A stretch of 64,000 nt of DNA from Duganella qianjiadongensis (GTDB lineage Bacteria > Pseudomonadota > Gammaproteobacteria > Burkholderiales > Burkholderiaceae_D): contig NZ_WWCM01000009.1 in NCBI RefSeq assembly GCF_009857915.1, forward strand, positions 124,001 to 188,000, in the 5' to 3' direction. Positions within the stretch are counted from its first letter, which is position 1; every line of letters starts with the position of its first letter. A program made the position numbers and the translations under genes. Below the pieces are notes generated by a model. It had not been told where the DNA came from. It ran no database searches and saw only the letters and a list, made by a program, of their open reading frames with translations. Shown in pieces: positions 44,379 through 54,144 of the stretch.

Positions 44379-46187
44379 TCAGTGCATGGCTTCGGACTGA
44401 TACACGACTTTGCCGCCCACCATGGTCTGCAGCACGCGGATGTTGGCGATATCTTCGGCGTCGATACGGAAGAAGTTCCGGTCCAGTACGATCATATCGG
44501 CCAGCTTGCCCACTTCGAGCGAGCCAGTCAGCGCTTCCTGCCGCAAGGTGTAAGCGGCATTGATGGTGGCAGCGCGCAGCACGGCGGCGCGCGGCATGCC
44601 CGGCTGCGGACCCAGCGTACCGGCGTACTCCTTGCCTGCGTCCGGCGCCGCCGTGCGGGTTACGCCCACTTTCAGCGCAAACCAGATATCGAGCGGATCG
44701 ACCGGCCAGTCGCTGCCATAGGCGATGCGTGCTCCGGCGTCGAGCAGCAGCGATTGCGGTTCGACGATGGCATAGCGCTGCGGGCCCATATAGTCTTTCA
44801 GCGCGCCCACCGTATCCGGCGCCGGCTTGCCCCACTGTAGCGACAGCACCGGCGTCACGTCGAGCTGGGCGAAGCGTCCATAATCGGCCGGGGCGACGAT
44901 TTCATCGTGCGCCAGTGCCGGACGCACCAGCGCGCCGGCGGGCGTGCTGCGCAGCGCGGCGATAGCGTCGAGCGAGGCGCGCACGGCGCGGTCGCCGTCG
45001 ACGTGGATGTGCGGATCGATGCGGGCTGCGGCCAGTTCATTCAGGGTGGCCGTCAATGCCTCCGGCGAGAAGTAGTTGGCCGGGCCGTTGTGCGGGCCCG
45101 GCTTCCAGTCTGGCTGCTGGGCCGTGCCCTGATTGACCAGATACGGTTCCAGCATGGCGCCGGTAAAGGCGGGTGCCGAGATCACGCCATCCATGAACAG
45201 CTTGGCGTGGCGCACCTGCATGGATGGCGCCACGCGGGTAGGGCCCTGATCGAACTGCTTCTGCTGTTTCAGCAGTTCGGCCACGGCGCTTTTCGGTGTG
45301 GCACCCTTGTCCAGATCGATCAGCACGGCGAAGTGGCCGCGTGCCGTCAGCTTGCCCTGTTTTTGCAGCGTGCCGAAGGCCGTCATGGTCTCCGGATCGG
45401 TGTAGGCATCGAGGAAGCTGGTGATGCCCTGCTTGCGCATGGCCGCCAGCGCTGCCCTGGAGGCAGCCAGATTCTCGGCCACCGTGAGCGGCGGAAGCAG
45501 GTTCATGGCGGCATCCTGCGCAGCGTCTTCCAGCAGGCCGGTGGCCTGGCCCTGCCCATCGCGCACGATCTTGCCGCCCGCTGGATCAGGCGTATCGGTC
45601 TTGATGCCGGCCAGTGCAATGCCTTTTGAATTCAGCAGCGAAGAATGGCCGAAGGATGAGCGGACGATGATGGGGCGCTCGGTTTTCAGGGCATCCAGCG
45701 TGGCGGCAGTGGTTGCTACGCCATCGGGCTGCATGCCTTGCTGGAACCAGTTGACCACCACCATCCAGCGCTTGCTGTCCGCTTTCTTGTCCTTGTCGAG
45801 GCAGGCCTGTATGCGTGCCTGAAACTGCGCTACGGTGAGATTTTCGTAATCGAGGCTGCAATTGAGCAGGCGGCTGCCGCCCGATTGCGGGTGCATATGG
45901 CCGTCGATCAGGCCCGGCATCAGCATGCGGCCCTGCAGATCGATGATGCGGGTTTGCTTGCCCGTGTAGGCCTGCGTGCCCGCATCGTCGCCCACATACA
46001 CGATGCGTCCGGCGCGCACGGCCAGTGCCTGCTGCACGCTGTCCTTGGCGTCCACGGTGTAGACGTAGCCATTGCGGTAGATGGTGTCGGCAGGCGCGCT
46101 GCCTGCGGCTGCGGTTGCGGAGAAGGCAGCTGGTGCGCTGCTGGCTAGGGAAGCGAGAAGTGCTGCGGTAAGGCCGAATTTGATCAT
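44379..46187 (-). CDS. Exported amidohydrolase (YtcJ-type)
   Basis: The 602-residue protein has a signal peptide (about 1-23) and an amidohydrolase-3 domain: an N-terminal beta-sandwich with GRIVYVGDD and GRMLMPGLIDGHMHP (the HxH metal pair), then HVDGDRAVRASLDAI, LAHDEIV and the late SDWPVDP Asp. This points to a metal-dependent hydrolase acting in the periplasm on amides or cyclic imides. The exact substrate is unknown. It is upstream of the small membrane protein but separated by 46 bases; recQ lies further upstream on the same strand. Confidence 0.87.
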   Translation of the reverse strand: MIKFGLTAALLASLASSAPAAFSATAAAGSAPADTIYRNGYVYTVDAKDSVQQALAVRAGRIVYVGDDAGTQAYTGKQTRIIDLQGRMLMPGLIDGHMHPQSGGSRLLNCSLDYENLTVAQFQARIQACLDKDKKADSKRWMVVVNWFQQGMQPDGVATTAATLDALKTERPIIVRSSFGHSSLLNSKGIALAGIKTDTPDPAGGKIVRDGQGQATGLLEDAAQDAAMNLLPPLTVAENLAASRAALAAMRKQGITSFLDAYTDPETMTAFGTLQKQGKLTARGHFAVLIDLDKGATPKSAVAELLKQQKQFDQGPTRVAPSMQVRHAKLFMDGVISAPAFTGAMLEPYLVNQGTAQQPDWKPGPHNGPANYFSPEALTATLNELAAARIDPHIHVDGDRAVRASLDAIAALRSTPAGALVRPALAHDEIVAPADYGRFAQLDVTPVLSLQWGKPAPDTVGALKDYMGPQRYAIVEPQSLLLDAGARIAYGSDWPVDPLDIWFALKVGVTRTAAPDAGKEYAGTLGPQPGMPRAAVLRAATINAAYTLRQEALTGSLEVGKLADMIVLDRNFFRIDAEDIANIRVLQTMVGGKVVYQSEAMH

Positions 46188-46281
46188 CAGACTGGCTCCG
46201 GTATGGCGCGGCGACGAAGGTCGCCCAGATGCTGCATGATACCGTGGAAGCGCCGTCCTGTAGCGTTATTCCGCGGCGGCT

Positions 46282-48105
46282 CTAGTCCATCTCGCGGATG
46301 ATGGCGACGATTTCGTCGCCGTAGGATGCCAGCTTTTTCTCGCCCACGCCGGAAATGCCGCGCATCTCGGCCAGCGTCGTGGGGCGGGCTTTGGCGATCT
46401 CGCGCAGGGTGGCATCGTTGAAGATGATGTAGGCCGCCACGTCGTGCGCCCTTGCCGTCTCCACCCGCCACCAGCGCAGCTTGTCGAAGATGGCCTGCTC
46501 GCGCGGCGACAGGTCGCTCTCCACATAGCCCTTGCTGCGGCTGCTGGAGCTCTTCTGCTTGACGGGTTTCTGGTACTGGCGCAGCTGTACCTTCTGCCCG
46601 CCCTTGAGTACGGGGCGGGCTGCATCGGTCAGTTTGAGCGAGCTGTATTGTTCATGATCGACCGTCACCAGACCGAGCGCTATCGCCTGCCGCAATATGG
46701 CGCGCCACTCCTGCTCGCTGCGGTCCGCGCCTATGCCGTACACGGACAGCGAGTCGTGGTGCCAGGTCTTGATGCGCTCCGTTTCCATCCCGCGCAGCAC
46801 TTCGATCACATGGCCTGCCGCAAAGCGCTGGTCGACGCGGTAGATGGCCGACAGCAGCTTCTGCACCGGTACCGTACCGTCGAACGAAACGGGCGGAATC
46901 AAGCAGGTATCGCAGTTGCCGCAAGGGCCGGCCTTTTCGCCGAAATAGTCGAGCAGGCGCACGCGCCGGCAGCTCAGGGTTTCGCACAGGCCCAGCATGG
47001 CATCGAGCTTGGTGCCCAGCACGCGCTTGAAGGTCTCGTCGGCTTCCGATTCGTCGATCATGCGCCGTTGCAGCACCACGTCCTGCAGGCCGTAGGCCAT
47101 CCACGCATTGGCCGGGGCGCCGTCGCGGCCCGCCCGCCCCGTTTCCTGATAATAGCCCTCGATACTCTTGGGCAGATCGAGGTGGCAGACAAAGCGCACA
47201 TCGGGCTTGTTGATGCCCATGCCGAAGGCGATGGTGGCGCACATCACGATGTTTTCTTCGCGCAGGAAGCGGGCCTGATTGGCGGCCCGCTTGGCGTGCT
47301 CCATGCCGGCGTGATAGGCCATGGCGCGCACGCCATTCTCGTTGAGGAATTCGGCGGTCTCTTCCACCTTCTTGCGCGACAGGCAGTAGACGATGCCGCA
47401 ATCGCCGCCATGCTCGCTGGTGATGAAGTCCAGCAGCTGCTTGCGGCCATTGGTTTTCTCGACGATCTGGTAGCGGATATTCGGCCGGTCGAACGACGAG
47501 ACGAACTGCATGGCGTCGTCCAGCTGCAGGCGATGGACGATTTCGGCGCGGGTCTGCGGATCAGCCGTTGCCGTCAGCGCGATGCGCGGCACAGCGGGGA
47601 ACTGTTCGTGCAGCACCGACAGGCGGATGTATTCTGGCCGGAAGTCGTGGCCCCATTGCGATACGCAGTGGGCCTCGTCGATGGCGAACAGTGCGATCTT
47701 GGAATCCTGGAACAGATTCAGGCAGCGCTCCGTCATCAGCCGTTCCGGCGCCACGTAGACCAGATCGAGCTGGCCGGTGCGCACCAGCCGTTCGATGCGG
47801 CTGGCTTCTTCGTAAGTCTGGGTGGAGTTGAGGAAGGCAGCGCGCACGCCCACTTCGGCCAGTGCATCCACCTGATCCTGCATCAGCGCGATCAGAGGGG
47901 AAATCACCACGCCTACGCCGTCGCGCACCAGCGCGGGGATCTGGTAGCACAGCGACTTGCCGCCGCCGGTAGGCATCAACACCAGCGCGTCGCCGCCCGC
48001 ACAGACATGGCTGACGATGTCCTCCTGCTGGCCGCGGAAGGCCGGATAGCCGAACACGGTTTGCAGCAGGTGGAGCGCTTGTTGCTGGTATTGCGTTTGA
48101 ATCAT
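46282..48105 (-). CDS. recQ: ATP-dependent DNA helicase RecQ
   Basis: RecQ unwinds DNA 3'-5' in recombinational repair. The 607-residue protein has FGYPAFRGQQEDIV, the Walker A MPTGGGKS, DEAHCVSQWGHDFRP, the motif VI segment ETGRAGRDG, the zinc-binding Cys cluster (CRRVRLLDYFGEKAGPCGNCDTC), a winged helix (about 420-500) and a C-terminal HRDC domain. The composition is standard. Confidence 0.96.
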   Translation of the reverse strand: MIQTQYQQQALHLLQTVFGYPAFRGQQEDIVSHVCAGGDALVLMPTGGGKSLCYQIPALVRDGVGVVISPLIALMQDQVDALAEVGVRAAFLNSTQTYEEASRIERLVRTGQLDLVYVAPERLMTERCLNLFQDSKIALFAIDEAHCVSQWGHDFRPEYIRLSVLHEQFPAVPRIALTATADPQTRAEIVHRLQLDDAMQFVSSFDRPNIRYQIVEKTNGRKQLLDFITSEHGGDCGIVYCLSRKKVEETAEFLNENGVRAMAYHAGMEHAKRAANQARFLREENIVMCATIAFGMGINKPDVRFVCHLDLPKSIEGYYQETGRAGRDGAPANAWMAYGLQDVVLQRRMIDESEADETFKRVLGTKLDAMLGLCETLSCRRVRLLDYFGEKAGPCGNCDTCLIPPVSFDGTVPVQKLLSAIYRVDQRFAAGHVIEVLRGMETERIKTWHHDSLSVYGIGADRSEQEWRAILRQAIALGLVTVDHEQYSSLKLTDAARPVLKGGQKVQLRQYQKPVKQKSSSSRSKGYVESDLSPREQAIFDKLRWWRVETARAHDVAAYIIFNDATLREIAKARPTTLAEMRGISGVGEKKLASYGDEIVAIIREMD

Positions 48106-48133
48106 CGAGACGTCAGGGTTTTACAGCTTGGGT

Positions 48134-48970
48134 TTAGTCCGCCCACACCACCATGCCGGTATAGCCGGTGACCAGTACCAGCAGGCCGAAGGCGATGCGG
48201 TACCACGCGAAAGCGGTGAAGGTGTGGGTGCTGATGTAGCGCAGCAGCCAGCGCACGCACAGGAAGGCGGAAATAAACGCCGCTACCGTGCCCACCGAGA
48301 ACAGCGGCAGGTCGGCAGCCGACAGCAGCGCACGTTCCTTGTAGAGCGAATAGACGGTGGCGCCCAGCAGGGTAGGAATGGCGAGGAAGAAGGAGAATTC
48401 GGTGGCCACCTGACGCGACAGGCCGAACAGCATGCTGCCCATGATGGTGGCGCCGGAGCGGCTGGTGCCCGGAATCAGGGCAAAGGCCTGGGCGATGCCG
48501 ATCTTGAGAGCATCGGCCGGAGTCATGTCATCGACCGAATGGATGCGCACCATGCCCGGATTCTGGCGTTCGCGTTTTTCCACCCACAGAATGACCAGAC
48601 CGCCGATGATGAAGGCCAGCGCTACCGGCACCGGGGCAAACAGCTTGGCCTTGATGGCTTTGCTGAACAGCACGCCCAGCACGGCAGCCGGCAGGAAGGC
48701 GATCAGTACGTTGATGGCAAAGCGCTGCTGCTTGCGGTCACCGAGGCCGGTCAGTACGGCGGCAATGCGGGCGCGGTATTCCCAGCACACGGCGAAGATG
48801 GCACCGGCCTGAATGACGATCTCGAACACTTTCATTTTCTCTTCCATGCCCTGGAATCCCAGCAGATGCTCGGTCAGAATCAGGTGACCCGTGGACGAAA
48901 TCGGCAGAAATTCCGTAAAACCTTCAACCAGACCCATGATCAGGGCTTTGAGTGCGAGAACGATATCCAT
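48134..48970 (-). CDS. uppP: Undecaprenyl-diphosphatase UppP (BacA)
   Basis: UppP recycles the undecaprenyl carrier for cell-wall synthesis and gives bacitracin tolerance. The start at 48970 gives 278 residues. It has the catalytic [18 protein letters not shown] and the [15 protein letters not shown] motif, in a protein with about eight membrane helices. It is transcribed toward recQ, 28 bases away, so the two may share transcripts. Confidence 0.95.
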   Translation of the reverse strand: MDIVLALKALIMGLVEGFTEFLPISSTGHLILTEHLLGFQGMEEKMKVFEIVIQAGAIFAVCWEYRARIAAVLTGLGDRKQQRFAINVLIAFLPAAVLGVLFSKAIKAKLFAPVPVALAFIIGGLVILWVEKRERQNPGMVRIHSVDDMTPADALKIGIAQAFALIPGTSRSGATIMGSMLFGLSRQVATEFSFFLAIPTLLGATVYSLYKERALLSAADLPLFSVGTVAAFISAFLCVRWLLRYISTHTFTAFAWYRIAFGLLVLVTGYTGMVVWAD

Positions 48971-49094
48971 GAGATAAAAAAGTGAGATTTTGATAGGGGG
49001 GTGCTGGCTATACAGGCCGGGGTCGAAGCTTACCATGCCCAGCTGCTAACCAGCTCAATCTCACGCAAGCGTAATGCAAAAAGTATGCGCGGGC

Positions 49095-49355
49095 TTACTG
49101 GCCGGGGCGGGTAGCCTCTTCTACTAGACCCAGCCAGCGCATGGCCTGTTCGCGATTCTCGCCGCAGAATTCGCTGGCCGGCTTGAGCGAGGCGCACACG
49201 GCTGGCCGCTCGGGCTGGCCGAAGATCTTGCAGCGCTCCTGCTCGTCGAGCTGGATGCAGCGTACGCCGGCCGGTTTGCCGTTGGGCATACCGGGTATCG
49301 GGCTGGAGATGGATGGCGCGATGCAGCAGGCACCGCAGTGATCGCGACAGTTCAT
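49095..49355 (-). CDS. YkgJ-family cysteine-cluster protein
   Basis: The protein (86 residues from ATG 49355; 91 if the upstream ATG at 49370 is used) starts [11 protein letters not shown] and has further Cys in VRCIQL, ERCKIF, AVCASL and EFCGE. This is the Cys-rich zinc/iron-binding signature of the YkgJ family. The role is unknown. Spacing from the alpha/beta hydrolase stop suggests a separate unit. Confidence 0.85.
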   Translation of the reverse strand: MNCRDHCGACCIAPSISSPIPGMPNGKPAGVRCIQLDEQERCKIFGQPERPAVCASLKPASEFCGENREQAMRWLGLVEEATRPGQ

Positions 49356-49396
49356 GGCAGCAGGTGGCAAATCGATGGGGGCATAAGCCTAGCATA

Positions 49397-50161
49397 CTAT
49401 GGCGCAGCTGCGCTCGCTACCCAGCCGGCGATCTGTTGCGCCAGCCAGTCGCCCGCATCGAGCGGCAGGTCGTGGCCCGCCGTGGGGTGCAGCAGCACGG
49501 CAAGCTGCCACGCCTGTGCCAGCCGCAGCGTACAGGCGTGATCGACCAGCCGGTCGCCCGCGCTGGCAATCAGCAGCAGCGGCAGGGCTGGCTGATGTGG
49601 CGCGGCGCGGAAGCGCGCTGCCGCCCACAGCTGGCGCAGCGCGTTGCGGCGCGAAACAGGGTATTCCCGCTGATAGCCCAGCCACTGCTCGACCAGCGCG
49701 GCGCGCTGGGGTGCCGTGCCGGTATTGCTGGTCAGGCGCAGGATCAGCTGTTCCTGCGTGCGGGCGCCACCCAGCAGCAGCTGGCGCAGGATGGCGCCGT
49801 AGTTGCGCCAGCGCAGACGCTGATAGAAGGGGCTGTAGGGGCGCATGCTGGTGTTGACCAGCACGCAGCGGCGCAGCTCCTGCGGGTAGAGCTGGGCCCA
49901 GGTCAGCGCCACCATGCCGCCCAGCGATAATGCCAGCAGCGAGTAGGGCGGTGCTATGCCGGCCTGCTGCAGTTGCAGGCGGCAGGCTTCCACCATCTGC
50001 CGCACGCTGCTAGGGCTGGCTTCGCGGTAGCGGCTGCCGTTGCCGGGCAGGTCGGGCGTGTACAGCTGCGCGTCGGGCAGGGCTGCGGCCAGCGTGGCGG
50101 GGAAGCTGCCCCAGTGGCGCTGCTCGCGCACCAGCCCGCGCAGCAGTATCCAGCGTTCCAT
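49397..50161 (-). CDS. Alpha/beta hydrolase coupled to an M14 peptidase
   Basis: The start at 50161 gives 254 residues. Nucleophile Ser is in LLALSLGGMVAL, the acid Asp is probably in SAGDRLVDHA, and His in TAGHDLPLD. The fold and spacing match serine esterases or lipases of the alpha/beta superfamily. The ATG overlaps the TGA of the upstream M14 gene (TGATG), so translation is coupled. This suggests joint handling of one substrate, such as esterified peptides. A much longer frame reaching upstream is a shadow of the M14 gene. Confidence 0.84.
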   Translation of the reverse strand: MERWILLRGLVREQRHWGSFPATLAAALPDAQLYTPDLPGNGSRYREASPSSVRQMVEACRLQLQQAGIAPPYSLLALSLGGMVALTWAQLYPQELRRCVLVNTSMRPYSPFYQRLRWRNYGAILRQLLLGGARTQEQLILRLTSNTGTAPQRAALVEQWLGYQREYPVSRRNALRQLWAAARFRAAPHQPALPLLLIASAGDRLVDHACTLRLAQAWQLAVLLHPTAGHDLPLDAGDWLAQQIAGWVASAAAP

Positions 50162-51165
50162 CAGCCGTACCACTGCGTGAGGGCGCGCTTGTGCTGCACC
50201 TTGCGCGCCATGCCGGACGGCAGCCACGACTGGTGGCTGATGGTGGCGCGCATGAGGAAATCGAACCACGTGAGGTGGCGCCGCAGCACGCGCTGCTGGC
50301 GGTGGCGCGCCGTGGGGTTGAACATGGCGATGCGGTCGAACAGCTGGCGCGGATTTTTCTTCACCCACAGCCACGAGCCCATTTCCAGCGTCAGCGGCAG
50401 GAATACCCGCTGGCCTGCGTTCAGATACAGGTAATCCCACAGATCGCCATGGGTGCGGTAGACCCGGCTCTGCGGCTCGAACACGTAGTTGTGGTTGGGG
50501 TAGCTGGCACTGAACAGCTGCTCCAGTGCGGCGATGTCGGGCAGATGCGGTATCGGCGTGCTGGTATGGGCATGGGGGAACCAGATGCGGTCGCGCAGGC
50601 CGAAGCCGGAATGGCAGTCGAGAGCAAGGCTGAACTGGCGTGACAGCAGTTCGCCCGTGACGAAATCGCATACGGCGCGGCTCTCGGCTTCCATCGGCGC
50701 ACCGGCGGCGCCGCGATACCACGGCAGGTGGCGGCTATAGCGCTGGCCGCCCAGCAGGAAGGGCACGCTGTCGGTGGCGCTGACGGGAGCGTTGCGCATC
50801 AGGTCCACACCTTGCGGATTGCAGCGTGTGGCCTGCCACATGCCGCCCGGATTCACCAGCGGCATGAACACCAGCCGCAATGACGCCAGCTGCTGGTGCA
50901 GGGTGTGGTCCCAGCGCAGCCGTGCCAGCAGGCTTTCCAGAAACGCCAGCACGATCTGCGTGCCTATGCGTTCCAGCCCGTGGATGCCGCCGAAGAAGCC
51001 CAGCGCCGGTACTTGCGGATCGGGATTGCCCATGGCCACGGTGTAGACGGGAAAATCGCGTCCGTCCATGGCCACGCTGCAAGGGGTGCTCACTTGCAGA
51101 TGGGCGCCGCCTTCGTCGATCAGACGTTTCAGGGTGATCAGCTCAGGCAGATTTTTCGCGGGCAT
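50161..51165 (-). CDS. M14-family zinc carboxypeptidase
   Basis: The 334-residue protein has the M14 zinc motif HGLE (in FGGIHGLERIG), the second zinc His in LDCHSGFG and the catalytic Glu probably in PLTLEMGSW. It lacks a clear signal peptide, so a cytoplasmic deacylase or amidase of the succinylglutamate-desuccinylase type is possible as well as a peptidase. Its stop overlaps the next gene's start. Confidence 0.85.
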   Translation of the reverse strand: MPAKNLPELITLKRLIDEGGAHLQVSTPCSVAMDGRDFPVYTVAMGNPDPQVPALGFFGGIHGLERIGTQIVLAFLESLLARLRWDHTLHQQLASLRLVFMPLVNPGGMWQATRCNPQGVDLMRNAPVSATDSVPFLLGGQRYSRHLPWYRGAAGAPMEAESRAVCDFVTGELLSRQFSLALDCHSGFGLRDRIWFPHAHTSTPIPHLPDIAALEQLFSASYPNHNYVFEPQSRVYRTHGDLWDYLYLNAGQRVFLPLTLEMGSWLWVKKNPRQLFDRIAMFNPTARHRQQRVLRRHLTWFDFLMRATISHQSWLPSGMARKVQHKRALTQWYG

Positions 51166-51228
51166 AGCGGCCTACACATTGGATGGTGTTGCTAGTGTAG
51201 CCCAGTTGCTGCCCGCTGGCGCGCCGAT

Positions 51229-51405
51229 TTATTCGCTGTGCATGCGCGGAATGGCCTGCTGGCGTGAGCGTGCGTATTCAGCCAGGATAGTGGCAGCATA
51301 CGAAGCTTTGCGGGCGCGCTCGAGCGCATCGTGCAGCGCTTCTTTGGCGCGCATGGCGCGTTGCAGTGCTAGCTGTTCGCGGGAAAATTCAGGCTGCATG
51401 GACAT
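51229..51405 (-). CDS. Small helical protein behind a strong-looking promoter
   Basis: A 58-codon frame starts at ATG 51405 (other in-frame ATGs at 51408 and 51399) after GAGG. The protein is charged and almost wholly helical: SREQLALQRAMRAKEAL, HDALERARKASYAA, with an Arg-rich tail. No family was recognised. A -10 TATAAT (minus strand, 51459-51464) and TTTGCT (51482-51487) stand 17 bases apart upstream, with a 5'-UTR hairpin at 51429-51448. A highly expressed small protein is plausible. Confidence 0.5.
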   Translation of the reverse strand: MSMQPEFSREQLALQRAMRAKEALHDALERARKASYAATILAEYARSRQQAIPRMHSE

Positions 51406-51428
51406 CATCACCTCGCATGGTTGTGGCG

Positions 51429-51448
51429 AGCGGCCGAAAACAGCCGCT
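51429..51448 (-). repeat. 5'-UTR hairpin before the small helical gene
   Basis: A perfect 6-base-pair stem (AGCGGC / GCCGCT) closes an 8-base loop between the promoter and the ribosome site of the small gene. It may stabilise the mRNA. Confidence 0.45.
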
Positions 51449-51458
51449 GATGTCCCGC

Positions 51459-51487
51459 ATTATACAGAATTGAGCAAATATAGCAAA
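51459..51487 (-). promoter_or_regulatory. Minus-strand promoter of the small helical gene
   Basis: On the minus strand TTTGCT and TATAAT are separated by 17 bases. An AT-rich stretch (51488-51530) just upstream resembles an UP element. Confidence 0.6.
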
Positions 51488-51545
51488 TTAAACGAATTTA
51501 TTTCAAATTTATTCAATTTGCCTTATTTGCATGGGGAGATACTCC

Positions 51546-52796
51546 CTAGTTTTTGCTGGCGTACACGCCGTAAGCGCCTATGCCCGCATAGCACAGCACC
51601 GGCACCCACAGCGCCGTTGCCAGACTGGCGTGATCGGCCACCGTGCCGACCAGCACGGGGATGATGGCGCCGCCCACGATGGCCAGACAGAGCAGGCCGG
51701 AAGCCTGTGGTGCCTGTTCTGCACTGTCTTCCAGTGCCAGCGTAAAGATGGTGGGGAACATGATGGAGTTGCACAGGCCGATGGCAAGGATGCTGGCCGC
51801 CGCCACGTAGCCGGAACTCGACAGCGAAATCACTGCCAGCAGGCCAGCAGCAGCGGCGCAACCGGCCAGCAGCAGGCCGGGCTTGCCCCGTTTGAGCAGG
51901 CCGGCGCCGATGAAGCGGCCCACCATGGCCAGACCCCAGTACACCGATACCATGGAACCGGCCGTGCGCACGCTGGCGCCCAGCACGCTGCTCTGCATCA
52001 GGTAGTTCACCAGCATGCTGCCGATTGCCACTTCGGCGCCCACGTAGAGGAAGATGCCGAGCACGCCCAGCATCAGGCGCGGACGGCCCAGCAGCGCCAG
52101 ATAGCCGCCGCTCCGGGCTTCGTCGCTACTGGCCGGCGCCCAGCGACGGCAGGCCCAGCAGATGGCCGCCAGCACGCCCAGCGTCAGGCCTATCATCAGG
52201 AAGGGCAGTTGCACCGAGCGGCCGGCTTCGAGCCGCTGGGCGGCGGCGCTCAGGCCACTGGCGATAGGGGCAGCGCCTTCATCGCTGAGAATAAAGGCGG
52301 CACCGAACAGGGGGCCGATGGCGGTGGCCAGCGAATTGAACGCCTGCGCCAGGGTCAGCCGGCTGTGGGCGTGGCGCGGATCGCCAACCCGGGCGGCCAG
52401 CGGATTGGCCGCTACCTGCACGATGGTGACGCCGGCGGCCAGCACGAACAGGGCGGCCAGAAAGGCCGGATAGCTGCCATGCTCGGCTGCGGGGGTGAAG
52501 GCCAGACAGCCTGCCGCCATGATGGCCAGCCCCATGGTCACGCTTTCCAGATAGCCGAGCTGGCGGATCAGCCTTGCGGCCGGCAGCGAGACGATGAAGT
52601 AGGCGCCGAAGAAGCAGAACTGGGTCAGCATGGCCTCGGCATAGTTGAGCGCAAACAGGCCTTTGAGTTTGGGCACCAGCGTATCGACCAGCACGGTACA
52701 GAAGCCGAACGCAAAAAACAGCATCATCACCAGAGCGATGATGCGGCGGCCGGACAGGGAGGATTGCGCGCTGGCGCTGGCAGACGTGACGTTCAA
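51546..52796 (-). CDS. MFS sugar transporter (FucP/GluP type)
   Basis: The 416-residue protein has about 12 membrane helices and the family features of fucose/glucose/galactose:H+ symporters: FFAFGFCTVLVDTLVPKL, LTQFCFFGAYFIVSLPAARLI and VQVAANPLAARVG. It imports a hexose or related sugar; the exact one is not clear. It is 100 bases downstream of the ketosynthase gene on the same strand. Co-transcription is possible but not supported by function. Confidence 0.87.
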   Translation of the reverse strand: MNVTSASASAQSSLSGRRIIALVMMLFFAFGFCTVLVDTLVPKLKGLFALNYAEAMLTQFCFFGAYFIVSLPAARLIRQLGYLESVTMGLAIMAAGCLAFTPAAEHGSYPAFLAALFVLAAGVTIVQVAANPLAARVGDPRHAHSRLTLAQAFNSLATAIGPLFGAAFILSDEGAAPIASGLSAAAQRLEAGRSVQLPFLMIGLTLGVLAAICWACRRWAPASSDEARSGGYLALLGRPRLMLGVLGIFLYVGAEVAIGSMLVNYLMQSSVLGASVRTAGSMVSVYWGLAMVGRFIGAGLLKRGKPGLLLAGCAAAAGLLAVISLSSSGYVAAASILAIGLCNSIMFPTIFTLALEDSAEQAPQASGLLCLAIVGGAIIPVLVGTVADHASLATALWVPVLCYAGIGAYGVYASKN

Positions 52797-52896
52797 GTTG
52801 TGCTCCGTTATTGTTGTGTCGCGCTAGTAGACCCGTGATTGCGCGTCCGGTCAAGCCGGACGCGCGCACCTGCTAGCGGGGAGCCGCGCGGTCCTG

Positions 52897-54144
52897 CTAG
52901 GCGTGGTGGAATTGCCGCACGATCAGCGAGACATTGCTGCCGCCGAAGGCGAAGGAATTCGACATCGCCGCGTCGATCTGCAGGCCGTGGCGTGCTTGCA
53001 GCGGCACCAGATCGAGCTGGCATCCGGCATCGGCCTGTTCGAGGAAGGCGGTGGGCGGCACTGAACCGGCACCCAGCGTCTGCGCGGTGAGGACGAATTC
53101 CAGCGCACCGGCAGCACCGAGCGTGTGGCCGTGCATGGACTTGGTGGAGCTGACCAGCAGCTGCCCGGTAGCAGGACCGAAAATCTGGCCGATGGAGACG
53201 GCTTCGGCCAGATCGCCTGCCGCCGTGCCGGCGCCATGGGCGTTAATATAGGCCACCTGCTGCGGCGCCAGACCGGCATGGCGCAGCGCCATCTGCATGG
53301 CGCGGGCCTGGCCGGCCGGATCGGGTTTGGTAATGTGGCTGGCATCGTTGCTGCTGCCGTAGCCCACCAGTTCGCCCAGTATGACGGCGCCGCGGGCACG
53401 CGCCGATTCCAGCGATTCCAGCATCACGGCAGCGGCCGCTTCGCCCAGCACCAGACCGTTGCGGTCGGCGGAGAACGGACGGCACGAGCGTTCCGGCCGG
53501 GCGCTATCGGCCGGCGCCAGCACGCGCATGGAATCCCAGGCCGTGACGACGCCGTAATTGAGCAGCGCTTCCGAGCCGCCAGCCAGTACCCGCTCGGCAT
53601 AGCCGTGGTGGATGTGGCGGTAGGCTTCGCCTATCGCCTGCGCCGAGGAAACGCAGGCGCAGCTGTAATTGTTGACCGTGCCCTTGAACTGGTAGCGCAA
53701 GGCGATCTGCGAGGCGGCCGCATTGTTCATGCCGGCCACCACCGACATGGGACGGATGCGGGTTTTACCTTCGACGAACAGGTCGACATAACCCGCTTCC
53801 AGCGTGGTGGAACCGCCCATGCCGGTGCCCCAGAACACGCCGCTGGCTTCCGCTTCGGCCTCGTTCCGGACGCTAAAGCCGGACTGCGCCAGCGCTTCCT
53901 GCGCGACCACCATGCCGATGATGGCATTGCGGTCGAATAGCGGCTGTTCGGCCGTGCGGATGATGTCGGGCAGGGCGGCGCGGATCTGCGCTGCCGGCAG
54001 GCCGGGACGCTGGCGCTCGCCCTTGAGTTCCAGCAGGGCTATGCCGCTGTGGCCTTGCAAAGCCTGGTCGAAATTCTGCCGGGCGCCTATGCCCAGTGCG
54101 GAAACGGCGCCCAGTCCGGTGATGACGACACGGCGGCCGCTCAT
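52897..54144 (-). CDS. Beta-ketoacyl-ACP synthase II-type condensing enzyme
   Basis: The 415-residue protein has all condensing-enzyme residues: active Cys164 in SCACVSS, His303 in NAHGAGT, Lys335 and His340 in KSMHGHTLGAAG. The numbering is close to E. coli FabF. It would elongate an acyl chain on the ACP encoded directly upstream. The KAS motif is CVSS where FabF has CATG, so its chain preference may differ. The gene overlaps the ACP gene by 4 bases. The cluster holds no reductase or dehydratase, so it is probably a secondary acyl-modifying system rather than fatty-acid synthesis. Confidence 0.9.
   Translation of the reverse strand: MSGRRVVITGLGAVSALGIGARQNFDQALQGHSGIALLELKGERQRPGLPAAQIRAALPDIIRTAEQPLFDRNAIIGMVVAQEALAQSGFSVRNEAEAEASGVFWGTGMGGSTTLEAGYVDLFVEGKTRIRPMSVVAGMNNAAASQIALRYQFKGTVNNYSCACVSSAQAIGEAYRHIHHGYAERVLAGGSEALLNYGVVTAWDSMRVLAPADSARPERSCRPFSADRNGLVLGEAAAAVMLESLESARARGAVILGELVGYGSSNDASHITKPDPAGQARAMQMALRHAGLAPQQVAYINAHGAGTAAGDLAEAVSIGQIFGPATGQLLVSSTKSMHGHTLGAAGALEFVLTAQTLGAGSVPPTAFLEQADAGCQLDLVPLQARHGLQIDAAMSNSFAFGGSNVSLIVRQFHHA

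Noticed and set aside
49397-50722. A 441-codon reading of the alpha/beta hydrolase extending into the M14 gene
   Set aside because: The extension is out of frame with and overlaps a well-supported M14 peptidase; the TGATG overlap fixes the start at 50161.
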